Of a stretch of 64,000 nucleotides of DNA, positions 48,101-59,383 are shown one piece after another (the first letter of the stretch is position 1; each line of letters begins with the position of its first letter). Below the pieces are notes generated by a model, which was given only the letters and a program-made list of their open reading frames with translations, had not been told where the DNA came from and did no database searches. Where the stretch lies: assembly GCF_902148845.1 (NCBI RefSeq), contig NC_043763.1, positions 8,919,170 to 8,983,169 of the forward strand, given 5' to 3'. This stretch comes from Salarias fasciatus. Lineage: Eukaryota > Chordata > Actinopteri > Blenniiformes > Blenniidae. A program made the position numbers and the translations under genes.

Positions 48101-51100
48101 TTTTTTTTTATGAACATACTTCCTGAGAAAGTCGATTATGAGCTCCCTTTTGATCTTTGCTGCTTCCTCCTGCAGATTGAGAGACATTCATTGACTTTGA
48201 GAGCAGCTGATCACATTCATCACCTGAGAGTCCACTCACTGCAGTTTTTATAAAACCCCCCACAGCCTGTTTCTTCTTCTTCATAAACGAATTCAGCATC
48301 TCATCACGCAGGCCCACTTTTTCCAGTTGGATGGACACAAAAGCCTCGGACAGCCTGGAGAAACAAACACCATTTGAGCAGCATTTATTAAAGAGAGCTG
48401 TTAATCACCGGCAGTGTGGTCTGTTCCTTGGGTGGTGAACTCACCTCTTATTTGTGGAGATGGAAGCTCTTCTAGAGGATTTGGAGGGTGAAGAATTTAC
48501 CTCCAGGCTCTCGGTTTTATCATCAAATCGAGTTGTAGGTGTTAAATCTTTCTCTGCGCTCTGAGAATGAAACAGAGCAATGTATTTAATTTATGTAGAA
48601 GCACAAACTGCACCGTGAGCACTCAGATTTTTCATTCGCTGTTAGTAATCATTGTGTAAGTGGCATTTTATTCATTGTTTTGACAACATACATTGGGCTG
48701 AACTTTGTTTTTGGGATGTTTGAAAATTTTCAAAAAGACATTTACTCACTTTATTACTTATGAGAAAAATCAGCAAAAAAATGTTGTAAAAACATCTAAA
48801 AATGATGTAAACACAAAAACATTGAGCGATATAGTATTTTCTAAGTATAGACATTTGTAAACCCAGCTCTAGAATGTCTCTGTGTGTGTGTGTGTGTGTG
48901 AGTGTGTGTGTATGTGTGTTTCTACCCTTATGGGGTCCACAGCTTGAGATATGGGGAACAATTTTTTTTTTCCAAGAGTTTTCTGACAGTTGGTCGTTAA
49001 AGGCACAAACAATGTGATCAATCAATACAAAAGCAGCTTCCTGATGTGCCTGCTGCAGTTTTTCAAAAGCAAAAATTGATCCATGGATGGTTAAATGTCA
49101 GGACAGTGTCCCCAGTGGTGGGATATAAAATTGCAATGTGCGAACTTCCACTATGAGATCCAATATCCTAAAAAGTGTGTATAAGCACTATTATGTGGGG
49201 AAATTGTAACATGATGTAGTTTGTGAATAAAAATGAACATATCAAACCGAAGCAAAACTTCTTTACAACTGTAAAATATTTCTGGTACATACCTCAGTGG
49301 AGGACGAAGCACTTCCTGCCCAGTGACAAACACAGGCCAGCTTCACTGCACCGATCAAGGCGTTCTTCTGCGCGACCTGACAGGCCAGAGCCACCTGCAG
49401 GTTCTGCAAGCCCTGCTCGCTCATGAGCTGCACCGAGAAATGAAAGAAAGCATCCAGTGAGGACCCATCTGTTGTGCGTCGTTAGCTAAAAACACCTTTT
49501 GTTTCATTTGATCGACATACACGGAGAACCGAATCCTCTGAGGTGAAGCTGAACTTCCCAATCTGGCTCTCGTCCAGTTCCTGGATGCTCAGAGGAAGGT
49601 GGCACGGGGCGAACCTGCAGCACAACGAGCACTTTAATTTACTTTCAATCAGAAATCAAACGTCTTTTTTAACATTACACATTAGACCAAACAGGCTCGG
49701 GTTCTCTCCAATAGGATCTGATGAGAAGAATCAGAGTTTTACTACAGGAAAGTTGCAATAAATCAAATCCATTAATATTTCCCACACAATAGAAAACTTG
49801 GCACCATAAATAAATAAATAAGGAGTACACTCTATAGTTTGTCACCTGTCCAGAGAGCTGTCGTCCTCCTGTACGGCTGTGATTAAAACGGGCCTCTGCT
49901 GGACGCGCTCTTTCTGTTCAGAGTCCTCAAACTGCGACGGCCGCAGATACAGGTGATATTCATCAAAGCCGAGCTCGGACGCCACATTTTTATACAATCT
50001 GTGAAACAAAAAAAAAAAGGCAACTTTGTTTTTATTTCCTTCTGCGACGCTTCAGTCAGGCTATTTTTAAAACAAATGTACAGAACTCTGTGTAAACAGG
50101 CCTTCCGCCCCGCTGTGAGAGTTAAATTTACCGAGCCAGATGTGCCGTCTCCGAGGCCGCTTCCAGCAGACGGTGTCGGAGGGTGACGAGCTCCAGCAGC
50201 TTGGAAAAAGTTTGCACGGCGTGCAGCTGTTTCTCTGGTCCCTGCTTCCCTTCAGTTCCCTCTGCAGACTCCACCGCTGTCAGGCCCGCTCTCTGGACCA
50301 AAAGCGGGTCATCAAAAAACACACCTGAGAACAACTGCAGAAAAAAAAAACCTGTATTTTAGTGTCTCATTTCTTTGCGTGAAGTAATCTGAGCGTAACA
50401 AAGAGGATGACAGACGTCCTTCTGTATTTCGGGGCTGTAGGAGGCTCCTGGAGGAGCCATGTTGTTCCAGCTCTGCAGGGCCTGCCTCAGCAGCTTCTGC
50501 TGCAGGGAGACTTTGTCAGCGGCGCTCGCGGCTCGGCGCAGCTGACAGAGCTCAGCGTGAGCCTGAGCTAAGCCCTGATAGACGGCCGAGGCCAGACCGA
50601 GAGACGGGTGAACCTCCAGGAGGAAGACGTTCACCAGCGCAGGCCTGCCGACAAACAGCAGAGGGGAATGTAGACAAAATAAGGAAATTCTGTAGGACAG
50701 AAAGCTGAAAAACAGCTGGGTGTATTTGCCTGCCGCCGCCAAGTGAGACCAGATGTTTGGGAATGTAGTTTGGTGGAAGGCCGAAGTCGTGAGAGGAGCG
50801 TTCACGGCCGCCTCTCCAGACGCGCTCCAGATACTGTCGTTGTCTCTCCATCTGCAGAAAATGAAAATACGAAAGGGACAAGATAGGATGTTACTATGAA
50901 TATGTATGATTTTACATTTTTCACAACTTTTCAAGTTGTGAGTGAATACCAGACCCTTTCACCTGGTGGTTCAGAACATCCCGGATGAGCTGCTGGTGCA
51001 TCTGCAGACAGCTGATCTCTGCTCTGTAGGCCCGGACAAAGTAGTCCTGGTCCAGGTCCAGCTGAGGCCTCCTGTGCACGATGTCAGTGATAACTCGAGC

Positions 51101-53043
51101 CAGTGCAAACCTCTCCTCAGTCCCTGTTGCATGCTGGTAGGCCTCAAAGTAACAGTTCAAGAGCTGCGTGGAATAATAATAAAAATGTTTACAGAACATG
51201 AAGGTTTAACGGCGTTCGAAGATGGTTCAAAGAAAGCCTCATGTTCTCATTCATCAGTCTACCTGCACTTTGCTTTCCAGAAAGTCGGCCTCACTCGCCC
51301 ACAAGTCGAGAAGCACGGCGGCGTGATCCACTTCCGCATTTCCTGTCTGCTTGATCTTCTTCCTCTGGATGAAGTGTGAGCCGAAGAGGAGAAGCTCGTC
51401 CTTCAGCTCCTCCAGGTCCTTGAGGGCAGCGTCGTACACGATGTAAAACCCCCTCCGGTCCTGAGTGTGGACGAATCGATGCTCCGAGCTGTAGAAATCA
51501 TGAAGGTTCTCCACGTCTGGAAACTCCATGAACTCTGAGCAGCGCACCTTAAAAATACACAGTTGTACTTGAATACTTGAATATTTATCATTCATCTTTT
51601 AATCATTCAGGATTTTATTGTGGCTTAACTCTGTCTTTACTTATTTTCAGCTGAGAATGTGGATAATATGTGTCTTTATGTTCATCCTGTTATGGAACGT
51701 CCAGCCTCTCTCCCATTGCTAAATCAGTGAGGCGCCACCTGTCTTTGGATTAAAGTATTTATAGGAGCGAGTTTGGATGAAGCAAACGCTAAAAGTCAGT
51801 CAGTCACTGATTAAATTTCACATAGAAGGACCAATAATCATATTAAAGATTTCTCGGCCCGAAGAAAGGCAGCTGTCTTGTTTCCGAGCCAGAGTTTCCA
51901 TTAAGTGTTACTGCAATCCATAATTTCTACTCGCAGCTACATACATATGGCTTCAGGAAATGCATGATGGGAAAGGGGGAACTTCTTCCGTCAGTCTCTG
52001 TTGTGTGTTTCACCTTGTAATCAACAGGAGAGTTGTGGATGTGCTGGAGCGAGCTGAGACCTCCCGCCTCGCCGTCTCCTCCCCGGGCGGCGTTCATCCA
52101 GCCCGTGTCCTCAGCCGTGCTGCACAGCTCCTGCTCCTCCAGCTGCAGGCCTGCAAGGTCAAAGGTCAAAGTCCTCTCCACGGACCGCAGGTAGTTCAGG
52201 AACCCCAAAGAGACACGCTGCAGATAGTCAGGAAAATAGAAAAATATATTTAACATTTAGAAAGAACGGTATGCAGATGAGATCTTAGAATCAGGATAAG
52301 ACTTCTTCTCACCTGAAGCTCTCTGAGTTTCAGATGCTGCAGAAAAATCAGAGACAGGTAAGCTCCTCTGGTCAAGAGCAGATCTGAGCTGACCTCCTCC
52401 AGATCATCATCTAGACCCAAAGCCTGCAGACTGCGATCCAAAGAGACGTTCGTAGGAGAAGCAGAGTGGAGAGATACTTATCACAAGGTCCCAAGACTGA
52501 GATCACGCAATATGATACGATACGATGATCGGATATAATGTAAAATGATACGAAGCAAAAAGACACACGATTGAAACATGATAGAACCTGATATGAAACA
52601 ATACAATACTATGAGTTGTGATGCAAGTGCATACTTTATAATGCGATATATTGTGCTGTTTGGACTAAAGTAGAACCTGATTATAAGTCACATCTGTCAA
52701 AATGTGTCATGAAAATAAGAAAACACATCAGTTGAACTTGTGTATTCTCCAAAGTGACTCATCGAAGTAATGGAGGGTTTTTTGGTGGTGCTGTAGTGAA
52801 CGCCTGTTGTCACACAGCGTCATCTCCTGGTCCCAGATGGCGTGTACAAATCAGTCACTTTGTCTTTTCATAAATGATACTCACCACTCGTCACTTTTTG
52901 ATGCTGATGGTCGACTCTTCTCTCTCTCACTGCCTTCAGTGTATCTGGATCCGGACCAGTGATTGTGCGTTTCCTATTGAGCCAAACACCACTTTCAACA
53001 TACTTTATATTTTCCGCATTCGCTTGAGTAGCACAGTCTCGTT

Positions 53044-53102
<59 letters not shown>

Positions 53103-55600
53103 GAGTGACAGTGGCCGTGTTGTAAACGCTGGTCCAGATCTCAGAGATCTTCTGTCTCTGGGTTTTGCTGCAGTGGGACACAGATGTGGACGGCGAGTCG
53201 CCAACATGAGAGGCGTGTCGCTTCAGAGCTGCAGCCACATGGGGCAGGTGAGGGACCTGATGAAGACGACACGGTTACAAGGTTAACCTGGGGTCACAGG
53301 AGGACATTTTACAAAGAATCACTGCACACCGAGAAAGACTGGTTTGCCACAGTGGGTTAACCTCCCGGCAGCTTGATAATTAAAAAATGTCATTATAGTC
53401 CAATTTAAAAGAGAAAAGATAGTGATTCAGAGTCCAGTATTTGTTACCTGAAGGAACCTGCTGTGCATCTTCAGCAGCTCATCGACATTTTTCCTTTCCT
53501 TCAGCTCTGTGACGAGTTTCTGCTGCCACGGATCTCGTCTGGGCTTCACCTACAAGACACACCGCTGTCAGTATGAGCTGCTCTGCTTCCCCACAACAAT
53601 CACACAAAGGATGCAAACAAAGAAACACTTTGTTTTTGCTGCGATGTATGAATGAAAACCGGTCTGTAATCATGCTTTATGTGTTTTCCTCTAACCTGGA
53701 TGAAGGGGATCCAGTTTGCCTCCTTCCTCAGAGCCATGTTTGCGCTCTTCCTCCCCCACTCACTCTCCCTGACGTCTGTAGCGTCGTACTGAGGAAACGT
53801 CCTCATCTGCTCCTGATGCCTGAAGATCGCTCTGAACTCCCTCCACACCTGATCAGAGAGCAGCGGAGATTCAGGCTGGCGGATTTAAGAAAAAAACAAA
53901 GACATTTACAGTTCAGTTCGACAGAATCACCATGCTGAATAACTCCATCTCGTCCGCAGAGGTCCTGAGTTTCTCTGTGTCGTATGGCAGCTGGAAGTAT
54001 GAGATCAGAGACTGCAGCTCAGGTAAAAACTCCTCCAGGTGAACCGTGTGGTGCGGAACATCCTCAGCAAGCCCAGAGAAACCTGGAAACCATGATTTTG
54101 ATAAAAGCTAGGAAACAGCTGAACATGTTCTTTTCTCTCTGGTTGCTGGTTTGACTCTCACCACCAGCATCTCCAGTCTCAGTTAAAGTTTCCTCTTCGA
54201 CATCTGATTGAGCTTCCTTGTCTTTTCTGTCACACACCGGGATGTAGTGCAGGACCTGTCAGAAAATATTTAGAGTTCACACCACAAACTTTAAAATTTA
54301 ACCACTGATGCCTCTGATGACGGAAACGAACTCAACAGACGCCGTGTATGTGGGTTTATTACCCTGAGGAAGTTGTGAACATTCTGAACTGAGTGCAGAT
54401 GGCAGACCAGCCAGCGAAGGTAAATGGCCACGTCGTCCTGGGCGAGCAGGCTGGCAGAGCTCCCCCGGCCCGTCAGGATCCTCTCTCGGCTCTCCGACAG
54501 TCTGCGAGCTCTCTGGACGGCGTCCTCGTACTCGCGGGTCAAATGCAACACCTGAGCCTGAGAGGGAAACACGTCTGCTACGGCGAGCTGAAAGGAAATC
54601 AGCTGGAAAGCCAGGCGCAGCTCTTCTTTGCTCAAGATGAGGCAGAAAGAGAAGTGAGCGTTCATTCAGATTTATTAGGTGTATAAAGATGGAAACGCTC
54701 ACACTGAGTTACCTTCCTTTGATGTCAGTTTCATACAGACAGATGGGGGTTAATAATGAAAAGAGAGTGAGTGAGCCTTGTTCCGATCTGGCTGCATAGT
54801 GACCTTAAAATGAGGATAAAGCTGCTCGATGACGCTGGTGTGGCGGCAGAATCTCGTCCATCTGAGCATGAGCTGATATTTGATCTGAGCCAGGTGATAG
54901 GACCTGTCTGTATAAAACTGTTGAAGTAAGAAAATAAACAATAAAACACAGAGAGAAAACAAGGCATTTTGTTTTTCCCTGTCTTTGAAATGTAAAGCAT
55001 CTTGTCCTTCTCCTCACCTGGTGCAGCAGAGGAGGAAGGCTGTCAGGAGTGTACTCCAGACTCAAGCAGCTCTCCAGCTCTCTCTGCATGACGTCTGCCT
55101 GAGACTGAACCGGCAGAGCCTCAGCCACCTGAACCCGGAGGAAGCAGTGACTATTAACAGAAGCCACACGTTCATTCACAGCTAAATTAAGCGTTGCCTT
55201 TATGCACCGGTGATGAAGAAGACTTAAGAGTTTGTAAACTTGCCTGAAGCGCTCTTTTCAGCGTGTGCTCTCTCTCCAGGCGGAAAAAGGAAACGTCTTT
55301 GGGAAGCCAAACAGAACTGAAAGAAATTTAACAACCATCTAAAACCTCCTGCATCATTTTCATGTCTACAGAAGCTGGAAAGCAGAGACGACCCGTTTCC
55401 ACCTGACTTTCCTGTTGGGCTTAAAACATTATTTGACATTTCTTCAGAAATAGCGTTCACCTGTGAGAGCTGATGGGCTCTGCTCCCCGTGGAAGGCCGT
55501 CCTCCTCAATCTGGGCCCTGAGTGCTGCGAGCTGCTGAGCCAGCTCGGCCTCCATCTGCTGCACTCTGCCGGAGCAGGAAACTCTGTACACCTCACACAT
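39193..55600 (-). CDS. ccdc162: Coiled-coil domain-containing protein 162, intact
   Basis: Large protein of unknown function; the human counterpart is annotated as a pseudogene (CCDC162P). I traced 47 exons, 6,465 nt (2,154 aa), phase-consistent throughout: 55461-55600, 55244-55316, 55018-55128, 54804-54917, 54713-54735, 54363-54630, 54162-54255, 53931-54082, 53696-53848, 53448-53549, 53101-53256, 52885-52973, 52313-52430, 52014-52217, 51263-51547, 50963-51163, 50730-50851, 50416-50644, 50132-50334, 49846-49998, 49521-49614, 49293-49427, 48445-48560, 48240-48354, 48120-48169, 47834-48010, 46805-46922, 46367-46538, 45954-46086, 45713-45866, 45525-45620, 45279-45446, 45012-45190, 44647-44764, 44460-44580, 44261-44370, 42737-42886, 42097-42144, 41748-41915, 41370-41522, 41170-41304, 40928-41080, 40638-40847, 40043-40160, 39716-39773, 39366-39537, 39193-39246. 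The N-terminal part (RALQVAEALPVQSQADVMQR, ELESCLSLEYTPDSLP, HLAQIKYQLMLRW) matches what I recall of the CCDC162 DUF4549 region. The last third is coiled coil (LEIASRSEAVRVRM, then Gln/Glu/Arg-rich heptads). The start is the first in-frame Met of the first open exon and may move upstream. Two GC-AG introns and one apparent GT-TG intron occur. Orthology rests on recalled N-terminal similarity and on location beside FOXO3 and ZBTB24. Confidence 0.82.
42887..44260 (-). other. Largest CCDC162 intron
   Basis: At 1,374 bp this intron stands out in a gene whose introns are mostly 60-300 bp. It contains a poly-T run near 43023-43038 but no recognisable element, exon or RNA gene. Confidence 0.6.
47320..47539. 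mobile_element. 220-bp MITE with internal telomere-like repeat
   Basis: The ends GGTAACACTTTATTTGAAGC and its inverted counterpart (GGTAACACTTTACTTGAAGC read from the right) match at 19 of 20 positions. The 8 bp on each side, aaaaatct and aaaattct, match at 7 of 8 and could be a decayed target duplication. This end sequence recurs in many fish genomes as a non-autonomous DNA transposon. It has no coding capacity and lies in the CCDC162 intron between the exons at 46922 and 47834. Confidence 0.85.
47444..47470 (+). repeat. Interstitial telomere-like (CCCTAA)n array
   Basis: About 4.5 uninterrupted copies of CCCTAA (TTAGGG on the other strand) inside the MITE at 47320-47539. The surrounding sequence is ordinary gene intron, so this is not a chromosome end. 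Confidence 0.9.
48880..48919 (+). repeat. (GT)n microsatellite
   Basis: Imperfect GT run with single A interruptions, inside a CCDC162 intron. Confidence 0.85.
52490..52650. repeat. AT-rich degenerate (GATAC)n-type repeat
   Basis: Multiple variants of atgatac/gatacgat/aatacaata in loose tandem, in a CCDC162 intron. It resembles decayed simple-sequence satellites common in fish introns; no unit boundary is clear. Confidence 0.35.
53045..53100 (+). repeat. (AC)28 microsatellite at a splice donor
   Basis: Pure AC run, 56 bp, on the plus strand. On the coding (minus) strand it reads (GT)28 and begins exactly at the intron start after the CCDC162 exon 53101-53256, so the first GT of the repeat is the splice donor. 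Confidence 0.9.
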
Positions 55601-55739
55601 GGCGCGCAGGGCCGCGTCCTCACTCGGGATCGCAGCACAAAGGAGTCAAGAAATGAAAATGCAAACACTTCTGAGCGCATTAGAAATAGGCCTCATTCCT
55701 TCCTGCTAAATCTCTGCCTCCATGCTGATTTGTTGTGTT

Positions 55740-55753
55740 GTAACCACAGCAAC
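55740..55753 (-). promoter_or_regulatory. RFX X-box-like site upstream of CCDC162
   Basis: On the minus strand the sequence reads GTTGCTGTGGTTAC, close to the RFX consensus of two half sites (GTTGCY, GGYAAC) with one mismatch in the second half. It lies about 140 bp before the assigned start codon. RFX factors drive cilia and sperm-flagellum genes, so the site would fit a ciliary role, but the match is imperfect. Confidence 0.3.
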
Positions 55754-55760
55754 CAGCCCT

Positions 55761-55783
55761 CCTCCTCCTCCTCCTCCTCCTCA
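55761..55783. repeat. (TCC)n microsatellite
   Basis: Pure CCT/TCC trinucleotide run just upstream of the CCDC162 start. Confidence 0.85.
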
Positions 55784-56242
55784 GTATCTGGACTCAGACA
55801 GTGGCTGCATCTGAGCTGCAGAGGGCTCCGATGCTTCACGAGAGCCGTCTGTTTTGCAGGGATGTCATGTCACTACTCTCAGGTTTTTAGATATTACTGC
55901 TAAAACAGCTCATTATCTGTAAAATATGGCATCCGAATTCAAAATAACACGCCATGCATCAGCTGTTGGGAAGCGCCAACCTCAGAAACAAGAGATCCAG
56001 CACTGAATGAGAGCTTCACTTAATCTTAGCAGGTCTATTCTTCTTGGATACAGTGTGTGATTGGTTCTCCGCTGATGATGTGATTATCCAATAGCAAATC
56101 ACCTGCACCTTGCCTGCAGAGTCAAGTCTGCAGCTGTGCAATTTCTCTAGGGACTGGCATATATTGGAGGGGGGGAGGAAGGAAGAAATAAAAACCACAC
56201 AGGCACATCAAAAACTCCAGATTGTTCAGTTGTTCTTTAAGC

Positions 56243-56248
56243 TTTATT
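56243..56248 (-). terminator. Likely FOXO3 poly(A) signal
   Basis: AATAAA on the minus strand about 1.8 kb after the FOXO3 stop and about 0.6 kb before the CCDC162 start. It is the last clear AATAAA in the interval. Confidence 0.45.
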
Positions 56249-58081
56249 TACATGCACCATCTCTGAAAAAACCAGGAGAAGAATTGGAGTTACGACAGGC
56301 GACTCGACGTCTCTTTTTGCTTTGCAGGAGCATCAGGAAGAAACGAAATGTGAAAAGTGGCAGTGAATGTTACACCAAATGAAAACATCACAACAGGAAA
56401 ACATTTTTTTTAAGTTGGATAATGAAGATTTCATAAGAACTCATTCTTGTTGAAAGTCAAACAATTGTGGGGTGTAAATCTTAAAAAGAAAACGAATACC
56501 CAGAGCCACATTAAGGCTCTTAAACGTTTCAGAAAAAGGATGAACAATGGGAAGAATTTAAATACACTAAACAATAATCCCTTTTCTGCTGTGAGAAATG
56601 AATTCCTCCTGCTGTTCCTACAAAAGCTTTTCAGCCATTATAACACTTGACTCCTAATATCTATACAATGTATATTTTCATTATTCCTCTTATTTAAAAT
56701 GCAGAAAAATTTTGGCAATATTTAAAACACTGTGGTCTTTCTTAAAGCCCCCACCCCCCCAAAACAAAAAGAAAAAAAAAACTCCAACTCGATCATCTCA
56801 CCTGGTGCTTAAAACACCATTTTTACCCCGAGCACCTGCTATAGTGCTGACAGCGGTTCGTCCCCGCCGTCGTCTGGTTTATAGCACCAAGAGCCCCTTT
56901 AAATGAACTGCAAAACATCGTAATCAAGTGCTGTGAATTCTCCAAGTGTGATTACTTAAATCCCGATAGTCCTAAGTGTCTGCTAATGAAAATGACGTCC
57001 ACTAGAGCTAAAAACATGTCTTTATAATTCTGCCCTAAAGTCTGTATACAGAGCGGTACTTCCAATATTGCAGTGGGTGGAAGAGGAGGAGGAGGAGGAG
57101 GAGGAGGTGATGGAGGGGGAAATGCAGGGGGAATACTATCAATACTTGGGTTATGCACCTTTCCATAGGGAACAGAGTTCACAGTTATGTCACTAAAATC
57201 ACAGGATAAATCTTGCTAAATTATAAAAAAAAAAACAAAAACAAAAAAAAAAAAACATCACATATGAAAGAAAACCACACGATGTAGATCAGTCCACGTC
57301 TTGATAACATATTAACCTCTACAGATTGATATTTGGTGTGGGACTTGGTGCGTCGATGAGAGGGGGGAGGGGAAAAAAAGCTTTTCGTTAATAGTTTTTT
57401 TTAAAAATCTTTTAGTCCGTTTAGGCTACGCCTCTTGAAGAGACATTTAAAAAAAAAAAAAAAAAAAAAGAAAGAAAGAAAGAAAACAAAGCTTGTCAAG
57501 TATCCTCCACTGGAACGTAATAATGTAACATTCTCGGTAGCTTTTTTTTTTTGTTTTTTCTGTAAACAGGCCGTCGGGCGGCGTCGGGCCGACGGCTGGT
57601 TTGGCAAAAAATGTTTCAGGTATGAAAGGTAGTGACCGAGGAGAGAAAGCAGGGTAGGAACAGAATTCATCTTCAGTTTCATGTATCACTTAGTGATATG
57701 AGTGATTCCCTGAGACTAACACGAGCCGACGCTTCACCGGACGAGTTCTACCGGAGCGCCTTGTAGTTTCACTGCAGCCGGTGCTGATGTTCAACTGTCC
57801 AGGCTTTCATCTTTTTAAAGATCCTGTTCTGTTTTTTTTTTTTCTTCTTCTTCGTGAAGACACCCTCGAGTGTCTCAGACACTTAAAATACAGTACCGAA
57901 CTTAATGCCTCACGTTAAAAATAATGAAAAATTACTACATAAATACAGTTGTACATACTTTCTTCCCTCTAGTTGCACAATGCAGAACAATAAACCCCCA
58001 ATTTACAATTCCCCCCACTTGTGTGTGTGTGTGTGGGTTTTTTTTTTTGTTTGTTTTTTTTTTTTTTACATGGACAGATTC
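56249..58081 (-). other. FOXO3 3' untranslated region
   Basis: Sequence after the FOXO3 stop is AT-rich with several poly-A/T runs (for example 57449-57469 and 58031-58068), a GGA microsatellite at about 57085-57108, and no open frame with protein-like composition. Length, about 1.8 kb, fits a conserved-gene 3' UTR, though shorter than the multi-kilobase human FOXO3 UTR. Confidence 0.6.
57085..57108. repeat. (GGA)n microsatellite in the FOXO3 3' UTR
   Basis: Eight uninterrupted GGA/GAG units. Confidence 0.85.
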
Positions 58082-59383
58082 TCAGCTTGGCACCCAGCTC
58101 TGAGGGGACGTCTGTTTGGAGCTGGAGAAGCTCCCCGAATTCCTGTTGGCGTTCTGGCGGGAGTCGAAGCTGAGGTCCAGGCAGTCCGCCTCCATCAGTT
58201 CGTTGCGGATGATGGAGTCCATGTCGCACTCCAGGCTGCCGTTGAAGACGTCGAGGTCCAGGTCGGCGTGGAAGCGGTCCTGGATGGAGAGGCCGGAGCC
58301 GAGCTGCATAGAGGCGCGTTTGCCGGGGGACTTCAGGTGCGGCTGCTTGGCGTCGGGGTGCCCGGCGTCGTTGTCGGCGGTCGACAAGCCAGCTTGCCAA
58401 CCAGGCACAGGAGAGCTTTGGGCCGGCCCCGCGCCGGCGTGGTTCCCCAGCAGGGGGTCTTTGCGGAGCAGCATGGCGTTCCGGCGCGAGTTCTGCAGGG
58501 CGATGGCCGTGCTGGCCTGTGACATGAGCGGGTCGGACTGGGTGAGCAGGACGTTGCTGTGGCCGTGGGAGTCCAGGCTGAGCAGGTCCTGCAGGGTCTG
58601 GTGGTCGCCGAAGTGGGAGACGCAGGAGAAGGTGGTCTGCTTGTTCTCCTGGATGGTCTGCATGGGCGACTGCCGCAGGCTCGTGATGGACGGAGGGCTG
58701 AAGAGCGGGTTGGGCCCGTAGCTGCCGGAGGGGCTGCTCAGGCTGCTCCCAGAGCAGCTGAAGGTAAACACTGAGCCGCCCGGACTGGTGGTACCGTTGT
58801 CTTCCTCGCCAGGAGGAGGCTGCTGGGATGCCGTCAGGCTGATATTGTCCAGGAGGTCGTCCATCAGGTTGTCCGAGAGCCCGTCGTTGAGGTTCATGGT
58901 CCCCGCCAGGTCGGACAGCCCCGTGGGCCCCGTGGACGGCGACATGCTGCTGGGGCTGGAGTACAGCATCGGGGACAGCGGCGAGTCGTCGTCCGGCACC
59001 TCGTCCAGCTCCAGGTTGGCCAGGATCGGGGACAGACGACCGCTGAGGGTGCTGGCATTGGAGTTGGTCCGGGAGCGGAAGTCTGTCCAGGCGTCCAGCT
59101 CGTCGCTGCTGCGGGACGTGGGGCTGCCCGTCCACTTGGAGAGGCTGGACGAGCTCTCGGAGCTGCCGTCCTGAGCTGCCTGCAGCGACGCCTTCTTCTT
59201 GGTGGCCCGTCCCCGGGCGCCCTTGATGTACTTGCTGTTGTCCATGGAGACGGCCCTTCGCCGGGGAGCCTTGCCTCCTTTCCCCCCTTCGGGGTTGACC
59301 ATCCACCAGGAGCTTTTCCCCGTTCCTTCATTCTGGACTTTGACGAATCGGCTATGGAGGGACAGATTGTGTCGGATGGAATT
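58082..59383 (-). CDS. foxo3: Forkhead box O3, last coding exon (partial gene)
   Basis: Transcription factor driving stress-resistance, apoptosis and autophagy genes; AKT phosphorylation moves it from nucleus to cytoplasm. This exon encodes 433 aa plus stop. It begins at the FOXO-typical junction inside the forkhead domain (acceptor attgcag, then [13 protein letters not shown]), giving helix 3 and the wings ([18 protein letters not shown]). It then carries the AKT/NLS site RRRAVSMD (Ser at exon residue 46, equivalent to human Ser253) and RSRTNSNAS (residue 108, equivalent to Ser315). Later come the FOXO3-diagnostic [54 protein letters not shown] and the acidic transactivation box [20 protein letters not shown], ending SWVPS. 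FOXO1 and FOXO4 lack several of these. The upstream exon with the first AKT site lies beyond the window. Which teleost copy (a or b) cannot be told here. Confidence 0.95.
   Translation of the reverse strand, partial: NSIRHNLSLHSRFVKVQNEGTGKSSWWMVNPEGGKGGKAPRRRAVSMDNSKYIKGARGRATKKKASLQAAQDGSSESSSSLSKWTGSPTSRSSDELDAWTDFRSRTNSNASTLSGRLSPILANLELDEVPDDDSPLSPMLYSSPSSMSPSTGPTGLSDLAGTMNLNDGLSDNLMDDLLDNISLTASQQPPPGEEDNGTTSPGGSVFTFSCSGSSLSSPSGSYGPNPLFSPPSITSLRQSPMQTIQENKQTTFSCVSHFGDHQTLQDLLSLDSHGHSNVLLTQSDPLMSQASTAIALQNSRRNAMLLRKDPLLGNHAGAGPAQSSPVPGWQAGLSTADNDAGHPDAKQPHLKSPGKRASMQLGSGLSIQDRFHADLDLDVFNGSLECDMDSIIRNELMEADCLDLSFDSRQNANRNSGSFSSSKQTSPQSWVPS

Noticed and set aside
57969-59306. 445-codon minus-strand frame over the FOXO3 exon
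   Set aside because: It overlaps the true FOXO3 frame out of register and its Pro/Arg/Gln-rich composition is what a GC-rich shifted frame produces. FOXO3 motifs are all in the other frame.
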